Of a stretch of 64,000 nucleotides of DNA, positions 28,324 through 38,476 are shown piece by piece (within the stretch, counting starts at the first letter, position 1; each line of letters opens with the position of its first letter). The position numbers and the translations under genes are program-made. The notes below the pieces were generated by a model that was given only the letters and a program-made list of their open reading frames with translations, had not been told where the DNA came from and ran no database searches. This stretch comes from Stenotrophomonas maltophilia. GTDB lineage: Bacteria > Pseudomonadota > Gammaproteobacteria > Xanthomonadales > Xanthomonadaceae. The stretch lies in assembly GCF_013464485.1 (NCBI RefSeq), contig NZ_RAUX01000010.1, positions 170,924 through 234,923 on the forward strand. The letters are read 5' to 3'.

Positions 28324-29319
28324 TCAGCGCGCTTCAACCACGTGCGCGGGCGGCTTGCGCTTCAGCCGCGACAAAGGGCGATCGATCAACACGACGATCA
28401 ACCACGACAGCGCGACCGTGGCCGCGAACGCTGGCAGGAAGAAGGTTGTGAACGGGCGGGTGAATCCGCAGGCACAGACGAACCAGGCAGCCACCGTGGT
28501 GTGGATCAGATAGATCGGATAGCTCAGGTCGCCCAGCATCTTGTCCAGCTTGCCGCCACGTTGCTGGTGCAGTGACACCACCATCCACGCTGAAAGCAGC
28601 AATGACGCGTACAGGCCCCAGTCCCATGGCCAGCTCGGCACGAAGAACCAGACCGCGCCATGCAGCAACCAGGCTGCGCAGCTGATGGCCGGCATGCGGA
28701 TGCTCGCCAGCGATTCACGGTAATGGCAGACCAGGGCGCCGGTCGCGAACGGCAACAGGCAAGGCAGGAACGTGGCATACCGCTCGCCAAAGCTGTCCTG
28801 ATGGATGCCAAGCTTGAGATTGATGAGGGCGCCGATAACCACACCAAGCGCAGCCGCACCACGTGAGGTTGCCATCATCGGCATCAGCAGATAGAAGCCC
28901 ACTTCAATGGCCAGCGCATTCGCCACCGGAACCGGCAGGCCACCCCGGGTAATGCCCGGGAACAGCGTGATCACGTACGCCCAGTCCTGCAGGCCACGGG
29001 GCATGTGGAACTCGCCATTGATCGGGCGCAGGTCGATGCCGACGCTGCCGTAATACCAGAGCGTCAGCAGGCCCATGATCGCCGCCAGCCAGTACAGCGG
29101 GAAGATCCGCATGAAACGGTTGAATGCGTAGGCCTTCAGGCCGGCGCGATCAAAGCCGTACTTGGTGGTCAACACCAGCGTCATCAGGAAGCCGCTGAGT
29201 ACGAAGAATGCCCACACCGCGTAGGCCGCGTAGCCATGCGGCATGTTCGACCACAAGTGGGACGCCGCCACCAACGACGCGAGCACGAACCGGCTTGCGC
29301 CGAATCCAAACACAGGCAT
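28324..29319 (-). CDS. Acyltransferase-3 (OafA-like) O-acyltransferase
   Basis: A 331-residue polytopic protein of the acyltransferase-3 family. ASRFVLASLVAASHLW carries the conserved N-terminal His, AVWAFFVLSGFLMTLVLT and FNRFMRIFPLYWLAA are the usual following helices, and DLSYPIYLIHTTVAAWFV is the C-terminal signature. OafA-type enzymes add acetyl groups to O-antigen sugars on the periplasmic side. The ATG at 29319 begins MPVFGFGASRF; the longer frame to 29352 depends on a TTG. Local GC looks lower than in the flanking core genes, in keeping with transfer. It sits alone between the rightward operon and the leftward export genes. Confidence 0.85.
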   Translation of the reverse strand: MPVFGFGASRFVLASLVAASHLWSNMPHGYAAYAVWAFFVLSGFLMTLVLTTKYGFDRAGLKAYAFNRFMRIFPLYWLAAIMGLLTLWYYGSVGIDLRPINGEFHMPRGLQDWAYVITLFPGITRGGLPVPVANALAIEVGFYLLMPMMATSRGAAALGVVIGALINLKLGIHQDSFGERYATFLPCLLPFATGALVCHYRESLASIRMPAISCAAWLLHGAVWFFVPSWPWDWGLYASLLLSAWMVVSLHQQRGGKLDKMLGDLSYPIYLIHTTVAAWFVCACGFTRPFTTFFLPAFAATVALSWLIVVLIDRPLSRLKRKPPAHVVEAR

Positions 29320-29373
29320 TTTCAAGGAACTGCTCCAATGGGCAGAAAACAAGGGCGCAGGGTCAGCATGCCG

Positions 29374-29844
29374 TCAACGGGACGGGCATGCGGTGGCTAC
29401 CGCGCGAACAGTGGCGAGGGTATTGCCGTTGCCGTCACTGAAGGTCAATACCGAACCGTCATTGATCCACGGTCCGGTGGCCTCCGTGCCCGCAGCCGTA
29501 CCTTCCACCCAGACCTTGGGTGTCTGCGTGAGGCTGCCAACCGTGATCTGCACGAAGGCGGCATTCGGAACCTCGGACTTCCACGCCACCTGCACTTCGG
29601 CGGACGCACCGGCCGCGCCGCTGCAATCCAGCTTGAGCACCCTGGGTTCGACCACCATGCCTGCAACACTGGCATGAACCAGGCTCATGCCGGCAACGGA
29701 CGCGTCGGTCACAGCAGCCTGCATGCCCGGCGCCTCGGACGTGGTTCCGATGGCACCCGCGCGACGGCGACCGGCCTCGTCACAACAGGCCGCCAGGGCC
29801 AGCGCCAGCACGCATGCCAGCAACGTGCGCGATTGAATCCCCAT
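29374..29844 (-). CDS. Small putative lipoprotein of unknown function
   Basis: A 156-residue protein I do not recognise. It begins MGIQSRTLLACVLALALAAC, a signal peptide ending in a lipobox-like LAAC, so it should be a lipoprotein. The mature part is beta-rich with two Cys near the ends of the domain (LKLDCSGAAG and ATACPSR), and SGAAGASAEVQVAWKS and VKVWVEGTAAG-like strands recall a small Ig-like fold. The ATG at 29844 has TAGGGAGC upstream; the frame extending to 29892 lacks a signal peptide at its start. Its place inside the O-antigen locus may be incidental. Confidence 0.6.
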   Translation of the reverse strand: MGIQSRTLLACVLALALAACCDEAGRRRAGAIGTTSEAPGMQAAVTDASVAGMSLVHASVAGMVVEPRVLKLDCSGAAGASAEVQVAWKSEVPNAAFVQITVGSLTQTPKVWVEGTAAGTEATGPWINDGSVLTFSDGNGNTLATVRAVATACPSR

Positions 29845-30002
29845 GCAATGCTCCCTACCGATCGCCACCGGAGGGCGGCGGAAACGAGGCATTCTTACCC
29901 ATGCGCCCTACAGCGTAAAGCCCGCGTTCACATCCCCCGCGGGCCCGACGGTTGGCCTCGTCCCCCGCCGACGTCAATGACGGTGGGGAACGGAACGGTG
30001 CT
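29845..30002. other. Short intergenic gap upstream of the lipoprotein gene
   Basis: About 158 bases with no coding pattern. It would hold the lipoprotein promoter on the minus strand and the end of the giant glycosyltransferase transcript. I see no clear terminator hairpin. Confidence 0.4.
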
Positions 30003-33000
30003 TCAGCGTGCCGCAACAGCAGCGGTCAGGATTCGCCGCAGCGCATCATCGGAGTAGTGCTGTGCAATGAATGCACGGCCGCCATCAGACACCTGCTGCC
30101 ACCGCGCATCATCGCCCAGCAACGACACGATCTGCGCAGCCATGCCTTCAGCGTCCTCAGCGGTGGGCATGAACGCCGATGCATCGCCCAGGCCCTGCAT
30201 GCCAATCGAGGTGGTCACGCATGGCAGGCCATTGCGCAGGCTTTCCAGCACCTTGCCCTTGACCCCACCGCCGAAGCGCAATGGTGCAACGGCCACGCGT
30301 GCACGCCGGTACCAACCGGCCAGGGCATCGTCGCTGACGTATCCGGTCACGTCGATGCGATCAGACGCCATCGCCTGGATTTCCGGACGCGGGCTGGAGC
30401 CGACCAGGCTCAACCGGACCGAGGGCACCTGTGCCTGCACCCGGGGCAGCACTTCGCTGACAAACCACTGTGCTGCGTCCACATTGGGCGCATGCGCGAA
30501 GCCGGCCACGAACAGGATGTCGCGGCGCTGCTCCGGGCCCGGCACATCGGCATCGGCAACAGGTTCATAGGCGTACAGCGGGATGGTCTCGGCACGCGTC
30601 CGTGCCGACGGTGCATGGCTGGCCAGCCACGCACGTACATGGGTGGTTTCGTCCGCGGACGGATACAGCACCACGTCCGCCTGTTGCCAGAGGGCATACT
30701 CAAAATCACGGGTGCGCGCGGCCTCACGTGCCAGATCGTCGTCCGGCTGCAGCTGCAACTGCTGCTGCATGCGCAGGTGATGGATGTCGTGCCCGTAATA
30801 GACAAGGGTGGCGCTGCTGTGGCGGCGCACGCTGGCTACCAGCTCAGCCGAGACATGGGGCCGGTTGAGGATGACCACGTCCAGATACTGGCCATTGGCG
30901 GCCATCCACGCCTCGAACCCAGCCACGCCAACGCAGCCACTGCCATGCATCACTTCGATGCCCTTGCGCTGCAGTGGCGGCGCGTACTGGTCATCGTAGT
31001 AGGCATTGGCAGGCCAGAACGTGACCTGGCATCCCTCTTCCAGCAGGGTATGCATCACCTGGCAGGTCGCGCGCGAGCCTGCGTCACGGTCAGGCTGTGG
31101 AATATAGTGGTCCACCACCAGCACGTGGCGTTTGTTGCGCGAACGGTCCCGCGCCAGGAACACATGCTCGCCATTGGCGAACTGGCCCTGTTCCAGGGTC
31201 GGCATCCAGCGCGCGAGGAATTTGTCGCGGTTGACCGCCTGCCATGCCTTGACCCCGCTGCCCTCATCAGTGCCGCTGGACACGCCTTCGTAATGCACCA
31301 CGACCGATGCCGGCTGCATGTAGACCTTCAACCCACGCTCGCGCACACGGAAGGCGATGTCGGTGTCTTCATAGTAGGCAGGGGCGAAATGCTCGTCGAA
31401 GCCACCGAGCTCCTGGAACAGCTGCATCGGCAGCATGATCGAGGCACCGGAGACGTAGTCGGCTTCCTTCAGATAGCCATAGGCCGGCAGGGATGGATCC
31501 TGCAGGCGCCCGAAATTCCACGCGCTGCCATCTGACCAGACGATGCCACCGGCCTCCTGCAGGCGGCCATCCGGGTAGACCAGTTTGGAGCCCACCAGGC
31601 CGGCATCCGGATGTGTCTGGAAAACGTCCACCAAGGCATCCAGCCAGCCCGGCCGCACTTCGGTGTCGTTGTTGAGCAGGTAGACGTAACGGCCCTTGGC
31701 CAACGTCAACGCCTGGTTGCAGGAGCGAAGGAAACCGAGGTTCTTCGGATTGACGTGATAGCGCAGGCCCGGAATACTGCCCAGCGCATCGATCCGCGCA
31801 TCACCGGAAACGTCCTCCAGTACCAGAACCTCGAACGATACGCGTGCACCCACGCGCGCGATCGAGGCCACGCAGGCCAGGCTCTGCTCGTAGTTGCCGT
31901 AGGTGGGTATGACGATGCTGACGACCGGATCCACGGCCTCGGCAAAGCGCAGCCCCTGCTGCACCGCCTGCGGGTCGCGGCGTACTTCGTCCAGCAGCAG
32001 CCCATCCATCGGCGCAGGAACCGCTGCTGCCTGGCTCAGCAGCATGCGCTTGGCCATCGGAACGAAGGGCTTCATCAAGGGATGACGAGCCAACCCGGAA
32101 TTTCGCAATGACTGCAACACCGCGTGCCACTCGCCTCGCAGCACGCGGCCCGCCAAGCGGATCGGTTTGGTGATGCGCCAGGAGCGGGAGGCGATCAGCG
32201 AGGCAGTCAGGGCCTGCAGCGACTCAAGCTCGGCGCGATACGACTCCAGTACCGCTGAAACATCCTGCGGCTCCCCTCCCGTCGCCAGCCCCCCTGCCGT
32301 TGCCGGCTGGGTGACCCCGGAACGCTGCATCAGCTGCTCGATCTGCGCATGCTGCTCCTGCAGGGCGCTGCGCGCGGCATCGGTCAGGCCGGAAACAGCG
32401 TTGATCTGCTGCTGCAGCTGCGCGCGTGCCTCCCAGATTTCGGCCATCGCCTTTTCCAGGCGGTCGGCCCTGGCCATCTCGCCCGCCAGTGCGTCCTGCG
32501 CCGCATCAAGCTGGCCATGCAGTTGAGCCACCACACCCTGCTCGCGTACCACATGGCCGCGCAGCTCACCGATTTCGGCATCCTGTGCCTGCGCCCAGCG
32601 CGCTACTTCATGGTGATGGGCGTAGAGGTCTTCGGCTTCGGTATACAGGATGGACGCGGGCAACTGCGGCAGCAGCGAAGCATCGGCCGCCGCCACAACC
32701 ACGAAGTAGACCGCATCGGGGATGACCGCCGCACGCTCCTGCACACCTTCGCCGGTATCGGTCAACGCCTGGTACACCGGCTGTGCCGGGCTGTCATCCA
32801 GCAGGGTGATCGTCGAACAGACCGACATGCGGTGCCCGCACAGTCGCGCAGCAGGAAAATACCGTGAGACCAGCGCCTGGAACTCGCCCAGGTACAGCTC
32901 CTTCACGTGGTACTCGTTGTGGTAGCCCGCGCGGTCGGAGTAGACCTCCTTGTTCGGCGAGGACATGATCATCACGCCATCCGGCCGCAGCACGCGGCGG

Positions 33001-33359
33001 ATCTCGGACATCATCTCTTCCTGCTCGTACAGGTGTTCGATCGTCTCGAACGAGATCACGACATCAACACTGTCATCGGGCAGCGGGATCGCCGCAGCCG
33101 AGCCCTGCAGGTACTGCAGGTTGGTGCGGTCGACGTAGCGCTCCGCAGCATGCGCAACGGCGTCATGGGAAATATCCACGCCCGTGACCGAACGCGCGCG
33201 GCTGGCCAGCATCGCGCTGCCATAGCCTTCACCGCTGGCCACATCCAGCACGTCCTTGCCTTCCACCAGGGGCAGGCACCACGCATACCGGTGCAGGTGC
33301 TCCTGACGGATGACACCCTGTTCGGTAGGGACGAAACGTTCGCCGGTGAACTCGATCAT
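30003..33359 (-). CDS. Giant fusion: methyltransferase, coiled coil, GT2 and GT4-like glycosyltransferases
   Basis: An 1118-residue cytoplasmic protein with four parts. Residues about 1-230 are a SAM methyltransferase ([38 protein letters not shown]). About 250-400 is a Gln/Ala/Glu-rich coiled coil. About 478-720 is a GT2 domain ([27 protein letters not shown] as metal site, [19 protein letters not shown]). About 743-1118 is a GT4-like domain ([19 protein letters not shown], then [19 protein letters not shown] and [14 protein letters not shown]). It overlaps wzt by one base. In ABC-exported O antigens a methyltransferase plus coiled coil can cap and measure the chain (WbdD), so this may join polymer growth and capping. 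That role is inference. Confidence 0.85.
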   Translation of the reverse strand: MIEFTGERFVPTEQGVIRQEHLHRYAWCLPLVEGKDVLDVASGEGYGSAMLASRARSVTGVDISHDAVAHAAERYVDRTNLQYLQGSAAAIPLPDDSVDVVISFETIEHLYEQEEMMSEIRRVLRPDGVMIMSSPNKEVYSDRAGYHNEYHVKELYLGEFQALVSRYFPAARLCGHRMSVCSTITLLDDSPAQPVYQALTDTGEGVQERAAVIPDAVYFVVVAAADASLLPQLPASILYTEAEDLYAHHHEVARWAQAQDAEIGELRGHVVREQGVVAQLHGQLDAAQDALAGEMARADRLEKAMAEIWEARAQLQQQINAVSGLTDAARSALQEQHAQIEQLMQRSGVTQPATAGGLATGGEPQDVSAVLESYRAELESLQALTASLIASRSWRITKPIRLAGRVLRGEWHAVLQSLRNSGLARHPLMKPFVPMAKRMLLSQAAAVPAPMDGLLLDEVRRDPQAVQQGLRFAEAVDPVVSIVIPTYGNYEQSLACVASIARVGARVSFEVLVLEDVSGDARIDALGSIPGLRYHVNPKNLGFLRSCNQALTLAKGRYVYLLNNDTEVRPGWLDALVDVFQTHPDAGLVGSKLVYPDGRLQEAGGIVWSDGSAWNFGRLQDPSLPAYGYLKEADYVSGASIMLPMQLFQELGGFDEHFAPAYYEDTDIAFRVRERGLKVYMQPASVVVHYEGVSSGTDEGSGVKAWQAVNRDKFLARWMPTLEQGQFANGEHVFLARDRSRNKRHVLVVDHYIPQPDRDAGSRATCQVMHTLLEEGCQVTFWPANAYYDDQYAPPLQRKGIEVMHGSGCVGVAGFEAWMAANGQYLDVVILNRPHVSAELVASVRRHSSATLVYYGHDIHHLRMQQQLQLQPDDDLAREAARTRDFEYALWQQADVVLYPSADETTHVRAWLASHAPSARTRAETIPLYAYEPVADADVPGPEQRRDILFVAGFAHAPNVDAAQWFVSEVLPRVQAQVPSVRLSLVGSSPRPEIQAMASDRIDVTGYVSDDALAGWYRRARVAVAPLRFGGGVKGKVLESLRNGLPCVTTSIGMQGLGDASAFMPTAEDAEGMAAQIVSLLGDDARWQQVSDGGRAFIAQHYSDDALRRILTAAVAAR

Positions 33360-34714
33360 CAGGATTCCTTGGTGACATCGATGGCCAGCATGGGCAGACC
33401 CACCAGGCCGAAGCGCATCGTCTCGTCGATCGCGCGGAACTCCAACGCGTCGTGGATCCAGTGCTGCTGGGTGTGATCGTGCTGGTCGCCGGAGGCCACC
33501 GCAGCATCGATCATGTAGGAGCCGGACGGCATCACCGGCATGCGGAACAGGAACGAGGCGACGACGCTTTCACCTGCCTGGCCGCCCACGGGACTGTCCT
33601 TGCAGGCGAAGTAGCTGTTGTCGCCGAACAGGCGCTGGCCCAGGCGATCCTTGACGTAGAAGCCGACGATCAGGCTGTCCAGCGGCTGCATCAGCTCGAC
33701 ACGGATGCGCAGGCGGACCAGCTCGCCTCCCTCGGCCATGCCCAGCGGCGCCCCCGCCTCATCGTTCAGCGCCACATCGACGATGCGCGCACCCTGGGCA
33801 CCAAACTCCTGCCCGACATTGTCCGGATCGAACTGGAACAACGCGATGCGGTTGCTGGCACCGGCTGCCTGCAGCGCCTCAAGGCGGAAGTCCGGTGCAT
33901 CGGTAACCAGGCGTCGCTGCTTCTTTTCGACCACCACGTCATCCGCGCCCGCCTCGCGACGGCCCACCACGTGCTGCTCGGTCATGTACGCTTCAATCAC
34001 TTCCTGTGACGTGCCCGACAGGCGCATCTGTCCGTGCTGCAGCCACACCGCGCTTTCGCACAGGTTGGTCACCGCGGCCGCGTCATGGCTGACGAACAGC
34101 AGCGTTCCGTTCTTCTGGAACTCGCGCAGGAAGCGCATGCACTTCTGCGAGAAGAAGGCATCACCGACGGCCAGCGCCTCGTCGATGATCAGGATGTCGG
34201 CATCGACATGGGCAATGACGGCAAAGGCCAGGCGTACCGACATGCCGCTGGAATAACTGCGCACCGGCTGGTCGATGAATTCACCGATGTCGGCGAAGGC
34301 CAGGATGCTGTCCATGCGCGCTTCGATCTGCGGCCGGCTCAGGCCGAGGATCGTGGCATTGAGGTAGACATTCTCGCGCCCGGTGAATTCCGGATTGAAG
34401 CCGCTACCCAGCTCCAGCAGCGCCGCGACCCGCCCTTTGACGGTGATGCGGCCTTCGGTCGGGTTGAGGGTGCCAGCGATCATCTGCAGCAGGGTGGACT
34501 TGCCCGAGCCGTTGCGGCCGACAATGCCCACCGTCTGCCCGCGGCGGATCGAGAAACTGACGCCACGCAGCGCCCAGAAATCCTTGTAGAAGGACCTGCG
34601 CTTGCCGGCCAGGGCCTGCAACAGCCGGTGCGAGGGCCGTTCGTACATGTGATACGACTTGCCCACGCCCTGCACATCGATGACGATGTCGCCGTCGGTC
34701 AGCTCAGAGGACAT
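33359..34714 (-). CDS. wzt: O-antigen ABC exporter ATPase Wzt with carbohydrate-binding C-domain
   Basis: A 451-residue protein. Residues 1-250 form the ABC ATPase: [19 protein letters not shown] (Walker A), [21 protein letters not shown] (characteristic of polysaccharide exporters), [14 protein letters not shown] and [12 protein letters not shown] (Walker B). Residues about 300-451 are the Wzt-type beta-sandwich that binds the finished O-antigen chain end ([40 protein letters not shown]). The extra domain implies recognition of a specific, probably capped, polymer. The ATG at 34714 overlaps the end of wzm by 11 bases. Confidence 0.93.
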   Translation of the reverse strand: MSSELTDGDIVIDVQGVGKSYHMYERPSHRLLQALAGKRRSFYKDFWALRGVSFSIRRGQTVGIVGRNGSGKSTLLQMIAGTLNPTEGRITVKGRVAALLELGSGFNPEFTGRENVYLNATILGLSRPQIEARMDSILAFADIGEFIDQPVRSYSSGMSVRLAFAVIAHVDADILIIDEALAVGDAFFSQKCMRFLREFQKNGTLLFVSHDAAAVTNLCESAVWLQHGQMRLSGTSQEVIEAYMTEQHVVGRREAGADDVVVEKKQRRLVTDAPDFRLEALQAAGASNRIALFQFDPDNVGQEFGAQGARIVDVALNDEAGAPLGMAEGGELVRLRIRVELMQPLDSLIVGFYVKDRLGQRLFGDNSYFACKDSPVGGQAGESVVASFLFRMPVMPSGSYMIDAAVASGDQHDHTQQHWIHDALEFRAIDETMRFGLVGLPMLAIDVTKES

Positions 34715-35498
34715 CGGCGAACCCCACGCGCAGCTTGTTGAACATGCGATGGCCCAGCAGCGCCACCGCACAGGCGATCAGGGTGTAGAGACCAAGGCCG
34801 GCCCAGTCGGGCAGACGGCCCCAGATCACGACTTCGCGCACCTGGTCGATGATGAAGGTCAGCGGGTTCAGCTCGAACACGATGCGATAGCTTTCCGGCA
34901 CCGATTCGACCGGCACGATGGCGGAGGACAGGAACAGCATCGCCGCCGCCATCACCCCGGCGATCTGGCCGATGTCACGCAGGTATACGCCCAGCGACGA
35001 GACGATCCAGCCCACGCCCGCGGTGAGGATCACCAGCGGGATGACCACCACCGGCAGCAGGATGGCAGTGGCCGGGATACTGCCCTTGATCGCCAGCTGC
35101 AGCAGCAGCAGCACCACCATGTTCATCAACAGGTGGAACAGCGCCGAGAAGGTCATGCTCCACACCAGGATGTCCAGCGGGAACACCACACGCTTCACGT
35201 AGCCAGTGTTGGCTACGATCAGCTGTGGAGCGCGGGTGAAGCACTCAGCGAAGAATCCGTGCACGGTCAGGCCCGCGAACAGGATCAGTGCAAAGTCGGT
35301 GGTCGATCCGGTCGATCCCGGCCAGCGGCCTTTCATCACGAAGCCGAAGGCCAGGGTGTAGACCAGCAGCATCAGGAACGGGCTGATCAACGACCACAAC
35401 AGGCCGAAACTGGCGCCACGATAGCGGCCCAGGACTTCGCGCTGGCTCAGTTCGAACGTCAGCGAACGATGCTTGCCGAAAACCGAGAGGATTCCCAT
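34704..35498 (-). CDS. wzm: O-antigen ABC exporter permease Wzm
   Basis: A 264-residue permease of the ABC-2 polysaccharide exporter type. It begins with a short amphipathic stretch (LTFELSQREVLGRYRGASFG), then six helices, including LLWSLISPFLMLLVYTLAFGF and GAGVGW-like AGVGWIVSSLGVYLRDIGQ. LNPLTFIIDQVREVV is the conserved C-terminal motif. With Wzt it moves lipid-linked O-polysaccharide across the inner membrane. It overlaps the next gene, the metB-like gene, by one base at 35498. Confidence 0.93.
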   Translation of the reverse strand: MGILSVFGKHRSLTFELSQREVLGRYRGASFGLLWSLISPFLMLLVYTLAFGFVMKGRWPGSTGSTTDFALILFAGLTVHGFFAECFTRAPQLIVANTGYVKRVVFPLDILVWSMTFSALFHLLMNMVVLLLLQLAIKGSIPATAILLPVVVIPLVILTAGVGWIVSSLGVYLRDIGQIAGVMAAAMLFLSSAIVPVESVPESYRIVFELNPLTFIIDQVREVVIWGRLPDWAGLGLYTLIACAVALLGHRMFNKLRVGFADVL

Positions 35499-36682
35499 CA
35501 GCCGGCCTGCTGCACCAGCGCCCGCTCCAGATCCACCTGCAGATCCCCCAGATCCTCCACGCCCACGCTCAGCCGCACCAGCGCATCGCTGATGCCCAGC
35601 TGCTCGCGGCGGGCGACAGGAATCGAGGCGTGCGTCATCACCGCCGGGTGGTTGACCAGGCTTTCCACGCCGCCCAGCGACTCGGCCAGAGTGAACAGTT
35701 CGGTCTTCTCGCAGAAACGCTTGGCCGCTTCGAACCCGCCCTTGAGCACGATCGAGACGATGCCGCCGTAGCCGGCCATCTGCTTGCCGGCCAGTTCATG
35801 CTGCGGGTGCGAAGGCAGGCCCGGGTAGATCACCTTTTCCACCGCCGGGTGCTTTTCCAGCCACTGGGCCAAGGCCAGCGCGTTGGCGCAGTGCGCCTTC
35901 ATGCGCAGCGGCAGGGTCTTCAGGCCACGCAGCGCCAGGAAGCTGTCGAACGGGCCCTGCACGCCACCCACCGAGTTCTGCAGGAAGGCCATCTGCTCGG
36001 CCAGTTCGGCGTTGTCGCCCACCACCACCATGCCGCCGACCATGTCCGAGTGGCCATTGAGGTACTTGGTGGCCGAATGCAGCACCAGGTCCGCACCCAG
36101 TTCCAGCGGGCGCTGCAGCATCGGCGAGGCGAAGGTGTTGTCGACCACCACGATCAGGCCATGGCGCTTGGCGATGGCGGCGACTGCGGCAATGTCGACG
36201 ATCTTCAGCATCGGGTTGGTCGGGGTCTCGATCCAGACCATCTTCGTCTTCGACGTGATCGATGCCTCGAATGCGACCAGATCGGTCAGGTCGACGAAGC
36301 TGAAGTCCAGCCCGGCGGTGCGGCGACGCACGCGCTCGAACAGGCGGAAGCTGCCGCCGTAGATGTCATCCATCGCCACCACGTGGCTGCCGGCGTCCAG
36401 CAGCTCGATCACGGTCGAGCTGGCCGCCATGCCCGAAGCGAACGCAAAGCCACGGGTGCCGCCTTCCAGCGACGCAACGCAGCGCTCGTAGGCGAAGCGC
36501 GTCGGGTTGTGGGTACGCGAGTACTCGAAGCCCTGGTGCTCGCCCGGGCTGGACTGCGCATAGGTCGAGGTAGCGTAGATCGGCGGCATCACCGCGCCGG
36601 TGCTGGGGTCGGGCGACTGGCCGCCATGGATGGCCAGCGTGGCCAGGGCAAGCGCGCGCTCGGGTGAGGAGGAGTGGGACAT
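35498..36682 (-). CDS. metB: Cystathionine gamma-synthase/gamma-lyase (MetB-like)
   Basis: A 394-residue PLP enzyme of the Cys/Met metabolism family. The PLP lysine is Lys206 in HSATKYLNGHSDMVGG; YSRTHNPTRFAYERCVASLE and WIETPTNPMLKIVDI are family motifs. The same fold serves cystathionine gamma-synthase, gamma-lyase and beta-lyase, and the sequence alone does not separate them. The neighbour is a cystathionine beta-synthase, so a gamma-lyase role in reverse trans-sulfuration is quite possible. In xanthomonads this gene, annotated metB, is the right border of the LPS locus. Confidence 0.87.
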   Translation of the reverse strand: MSHSSSPERALALATLAIHGGQSPDPSTGAVMPPIYATSTYAQSSPGEHQGFEYSRTHNPTRFAYERCVASLEGGTRGFAFASGMAASSTVIELLDAGSHVVAMDDIYGGSFRLFERVRRRTAGLDFSFVDLTDLVAFEASITSKTKMVWIETPTNPMLKIVDIAAVAAIAKRHGLIVVVDNTFASPMLQRPLELGADLVLHSATKYLNGHSDMVGGMVVVGDNAELAEQMAFLQNSVGGVQGPFDSFLALRGLKTLPLRMKAHCANALALAQWLEKHPAVEKVIYPGLPSHPQHELAGKQMAGYGGIVSIVLKGGFEAAKRFCEKTELFTLAESLGGVESLVNHPAVMTHASIPVARREQLGISDALVRLSVGVEDLGDLQVDLERALVQQAG

Positions 36683-36805
36683 ATCGTTTCCTGAATGGCG
36701 CCGGCGTACGGCGCCGTCAAAGGATCGGGAGTCTATCAGCGCAGCCTTAACAAGCTTTGACGCGAATAAACCGGAATTCAGCGGCGATCTGCAGCGATCA
36801 GCGAG

Positions 36806-38176
36806 TTACTGCACGCGGCGGCGCAGGTAGTTCAGCAGGTCGATGCGGGTGATCAGGCCCAGGAAGGCATCACCGTCCATCACGATCGCCACCTGGCCAC
36901 GGTCGAACACCGGCAGCAGGGCTTCGATCGGCGACTTGACGTCCAGCCGGTCCAGCTTGCTGACCATCGCGGTGGCAACACTGTCACGGAAGCGTGCCTC
37001 ATCGCCATAGACGTGCAGCAGCACGTCGCTTTCGTCGACGATGCCGACCAACTGGTCACCCTCCATCACCGGCAACTGTGACACGTCATACAGCTTCATG
37101 CGCTGGTAGGCGGTGGTCAGCAGATCGTTCGGGCCGATCACGACAGTGTCGCGCTGGCCATAGGGGCGCAGGATCAGGTCGCGCAGGTCGCCATGCTGCG
37201 GGCGCTGCAGGAAGCCGTTATCCAGCATCCAGTAATCGTTGTACATCTTCGACAGGTACTTGTTGCCGGTATCCGGCACCAGCACCAGCACCTTCTTCGG
37301 CGTGGTCTGCTCCTTGCAGTACTTCAGGCCGGCGGCCAGCAGGGTGCCGGTGGACGAGCCACCCAGGATGCCTTCCTTGCCCAGCAGTTCGCGCGCGGTG
37401 TGGAAGCTCTCGGCGTCGCTGATGGCATAGGCCTTCTTCACCCGGCTGAAATCGGAGATCGACGGCAGGAAGTCCTCGCCGATGCCCTCTACCAGCCAGC
37501 TGCCCGACTTGTCGTTGAGGTTGCCGTCGTTGATGTACTCGGCCAGGATCGAGCCGACCGGGTCAGCCAGCACCAGCTCGGTCTTCGGCGACAGCTTGGC
37601 GAAGGCACGCGACAGGCCGGTCATGGTGCCCGAGCTGCCGCAGCCGAACACGATGGCATCGAGATCACCGCCCATCTGCTCCAGGATCTCCGGGCCGGTA
37701 CCGAATTCATGTGCGGCCGGGTTGTCCGGGTTGCCGAACTGGTTGATGAAGTAGGCGCCCGGAGTCTGCTCGGCGATGGTCTTGGCCAGATCCTGGTAGT
37801 ACTCCGGGTGGCCCTTGGCCACGTCCGAGCGGGTCAGGCGTACTTCGGCGCCCATCGCCTTCAGATTGAAGATCTTTTCCCGGCTCATCTTGTCGGGAAC
37901 GACCAGAATGAGCTTGTAGCCCTTCTGCTGGGCCACCAGCGCCAGGCCCAGCCCGGTGTTGCCGGCGGTGCCCTCGACCAGGGTGGCACCGGGCTTCAGG
38001 TCGCCGCGCTTCTCCGCCGCCTCGATCATCGACAGGCCGATGCGATCCTTGATCGATCCGCCCGGGTTGGCGCTCTCCAGCTTCAGGTAGAGCTCGCAGA
38101 CGCCGGTGTCCAGGCGCTGGGCCTTGACGATCGGGGTCTGGCCGATGAGTTCGAGGACGGAAGAATGGATGGGCAT
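36806..38176 (-). CDS. Cystathionine beta-synthase with C-terminal CBS pair
   Basis: A 456-residue protein. The fold-type II catalytic domain has Lys43 in ANPGGSIKDRIG, VEGTAGNTGLGLALVA and GCGSSGTMTGLSRAF. No N-terminal haem domain is present. Two CBS repeats (Bateman module) fill about 335-456 (MKLYDVSQLPVMEGDQLVGIV and PVFDRGQVAIVMDGDAFLGLI). It condenses serine with homocysteine to cystathionine, and the Bateman module likely binds an adenosyl ligand. The start is the ATG at 38176; the longer frame has no homology. It lies upstream of the metB-like gene with a 120-base gap. Confidence 0.88.
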   Translation of the reverse strand: MPIHSSVLELIGQTPIVKAQRLDTGVCELYLKLESANPGGSIKDRIGLSMIEAAEKRGDLKPGATLVEGTAGNTGLGLALVAQQKGYKLILVVPDKMSREKIFNLKAMGAEVRLTRSDVAKGHPEYYQDLAKTIAEQTPGAYFINQFGNPDNPAAHEFGTGPEILEQMGGDLDAIVFGCGSSGTMTGLSRAFAKLSPKTELVLADPVGSILAEYINDGNLNDKSGSWLVEGIGEDFLPSISDFSRVKKAYAISDAESFHTARELLGKEGILGGSSTGTLLAAGLKYCKEQTTPKKVLVLVPDTGNKYLSKMYNDYWMLDNGFLQRPQHGDLRDLILRPYGQRDTVVIGPNDLLTTAYQRMKLYDVSQLPVMEGDQLVGIVDESDVLLHVYGDEARFRDSVATAMVSKLDRLDVKSPIEALLPVFDRGQVAIVMDGDAFLGLITRIDLLNYLRRRVQ

Positions 38177-38349
38177 TCGGAGGACTTTCGGTTCGCGCCA
38201 CGCAGGGCCGGACCGATGATTATCCGACGGATGGCGATGAAAGTCAGGTCGGCAGAGCAGCGGTATGCCCGCCGCGAAAAAGAGATGCGGACGGCCCCGG
38301 ATCGACGAGGAGACCAGTACCGCCCGCATCGGTGAGTTGTGCCTGCAGG

Positions 38350-38378
38350 CCAAGGCACCACGGCCTGTGGTGCCTTGG
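38350..38378. terminator. Strong hairpin in the gap between ydcH and cbs
   Basis: CCAAGGCACCAC (38350-38361) and GTGGTGCCTTGG (38367-38378) pair perfectly over 12 bp with a 5-base loop. It is the main feature of the roughly 300-base gap 38177-38476, which otherwise shows no coding pattern. No T tract is present, so it could be a repeat rather than a terminator. Confidence 0.4.
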
Positions 38379-38476
38379 CGCGGCCGCCTCATCGGCGGTG
38401 CCGCGATGCCAGGGCAGGAGCGCCCGGCGGGGCCATCGATGGCCGTGCCACGCCGTTCCGGGCGTGACGGGGTGCG

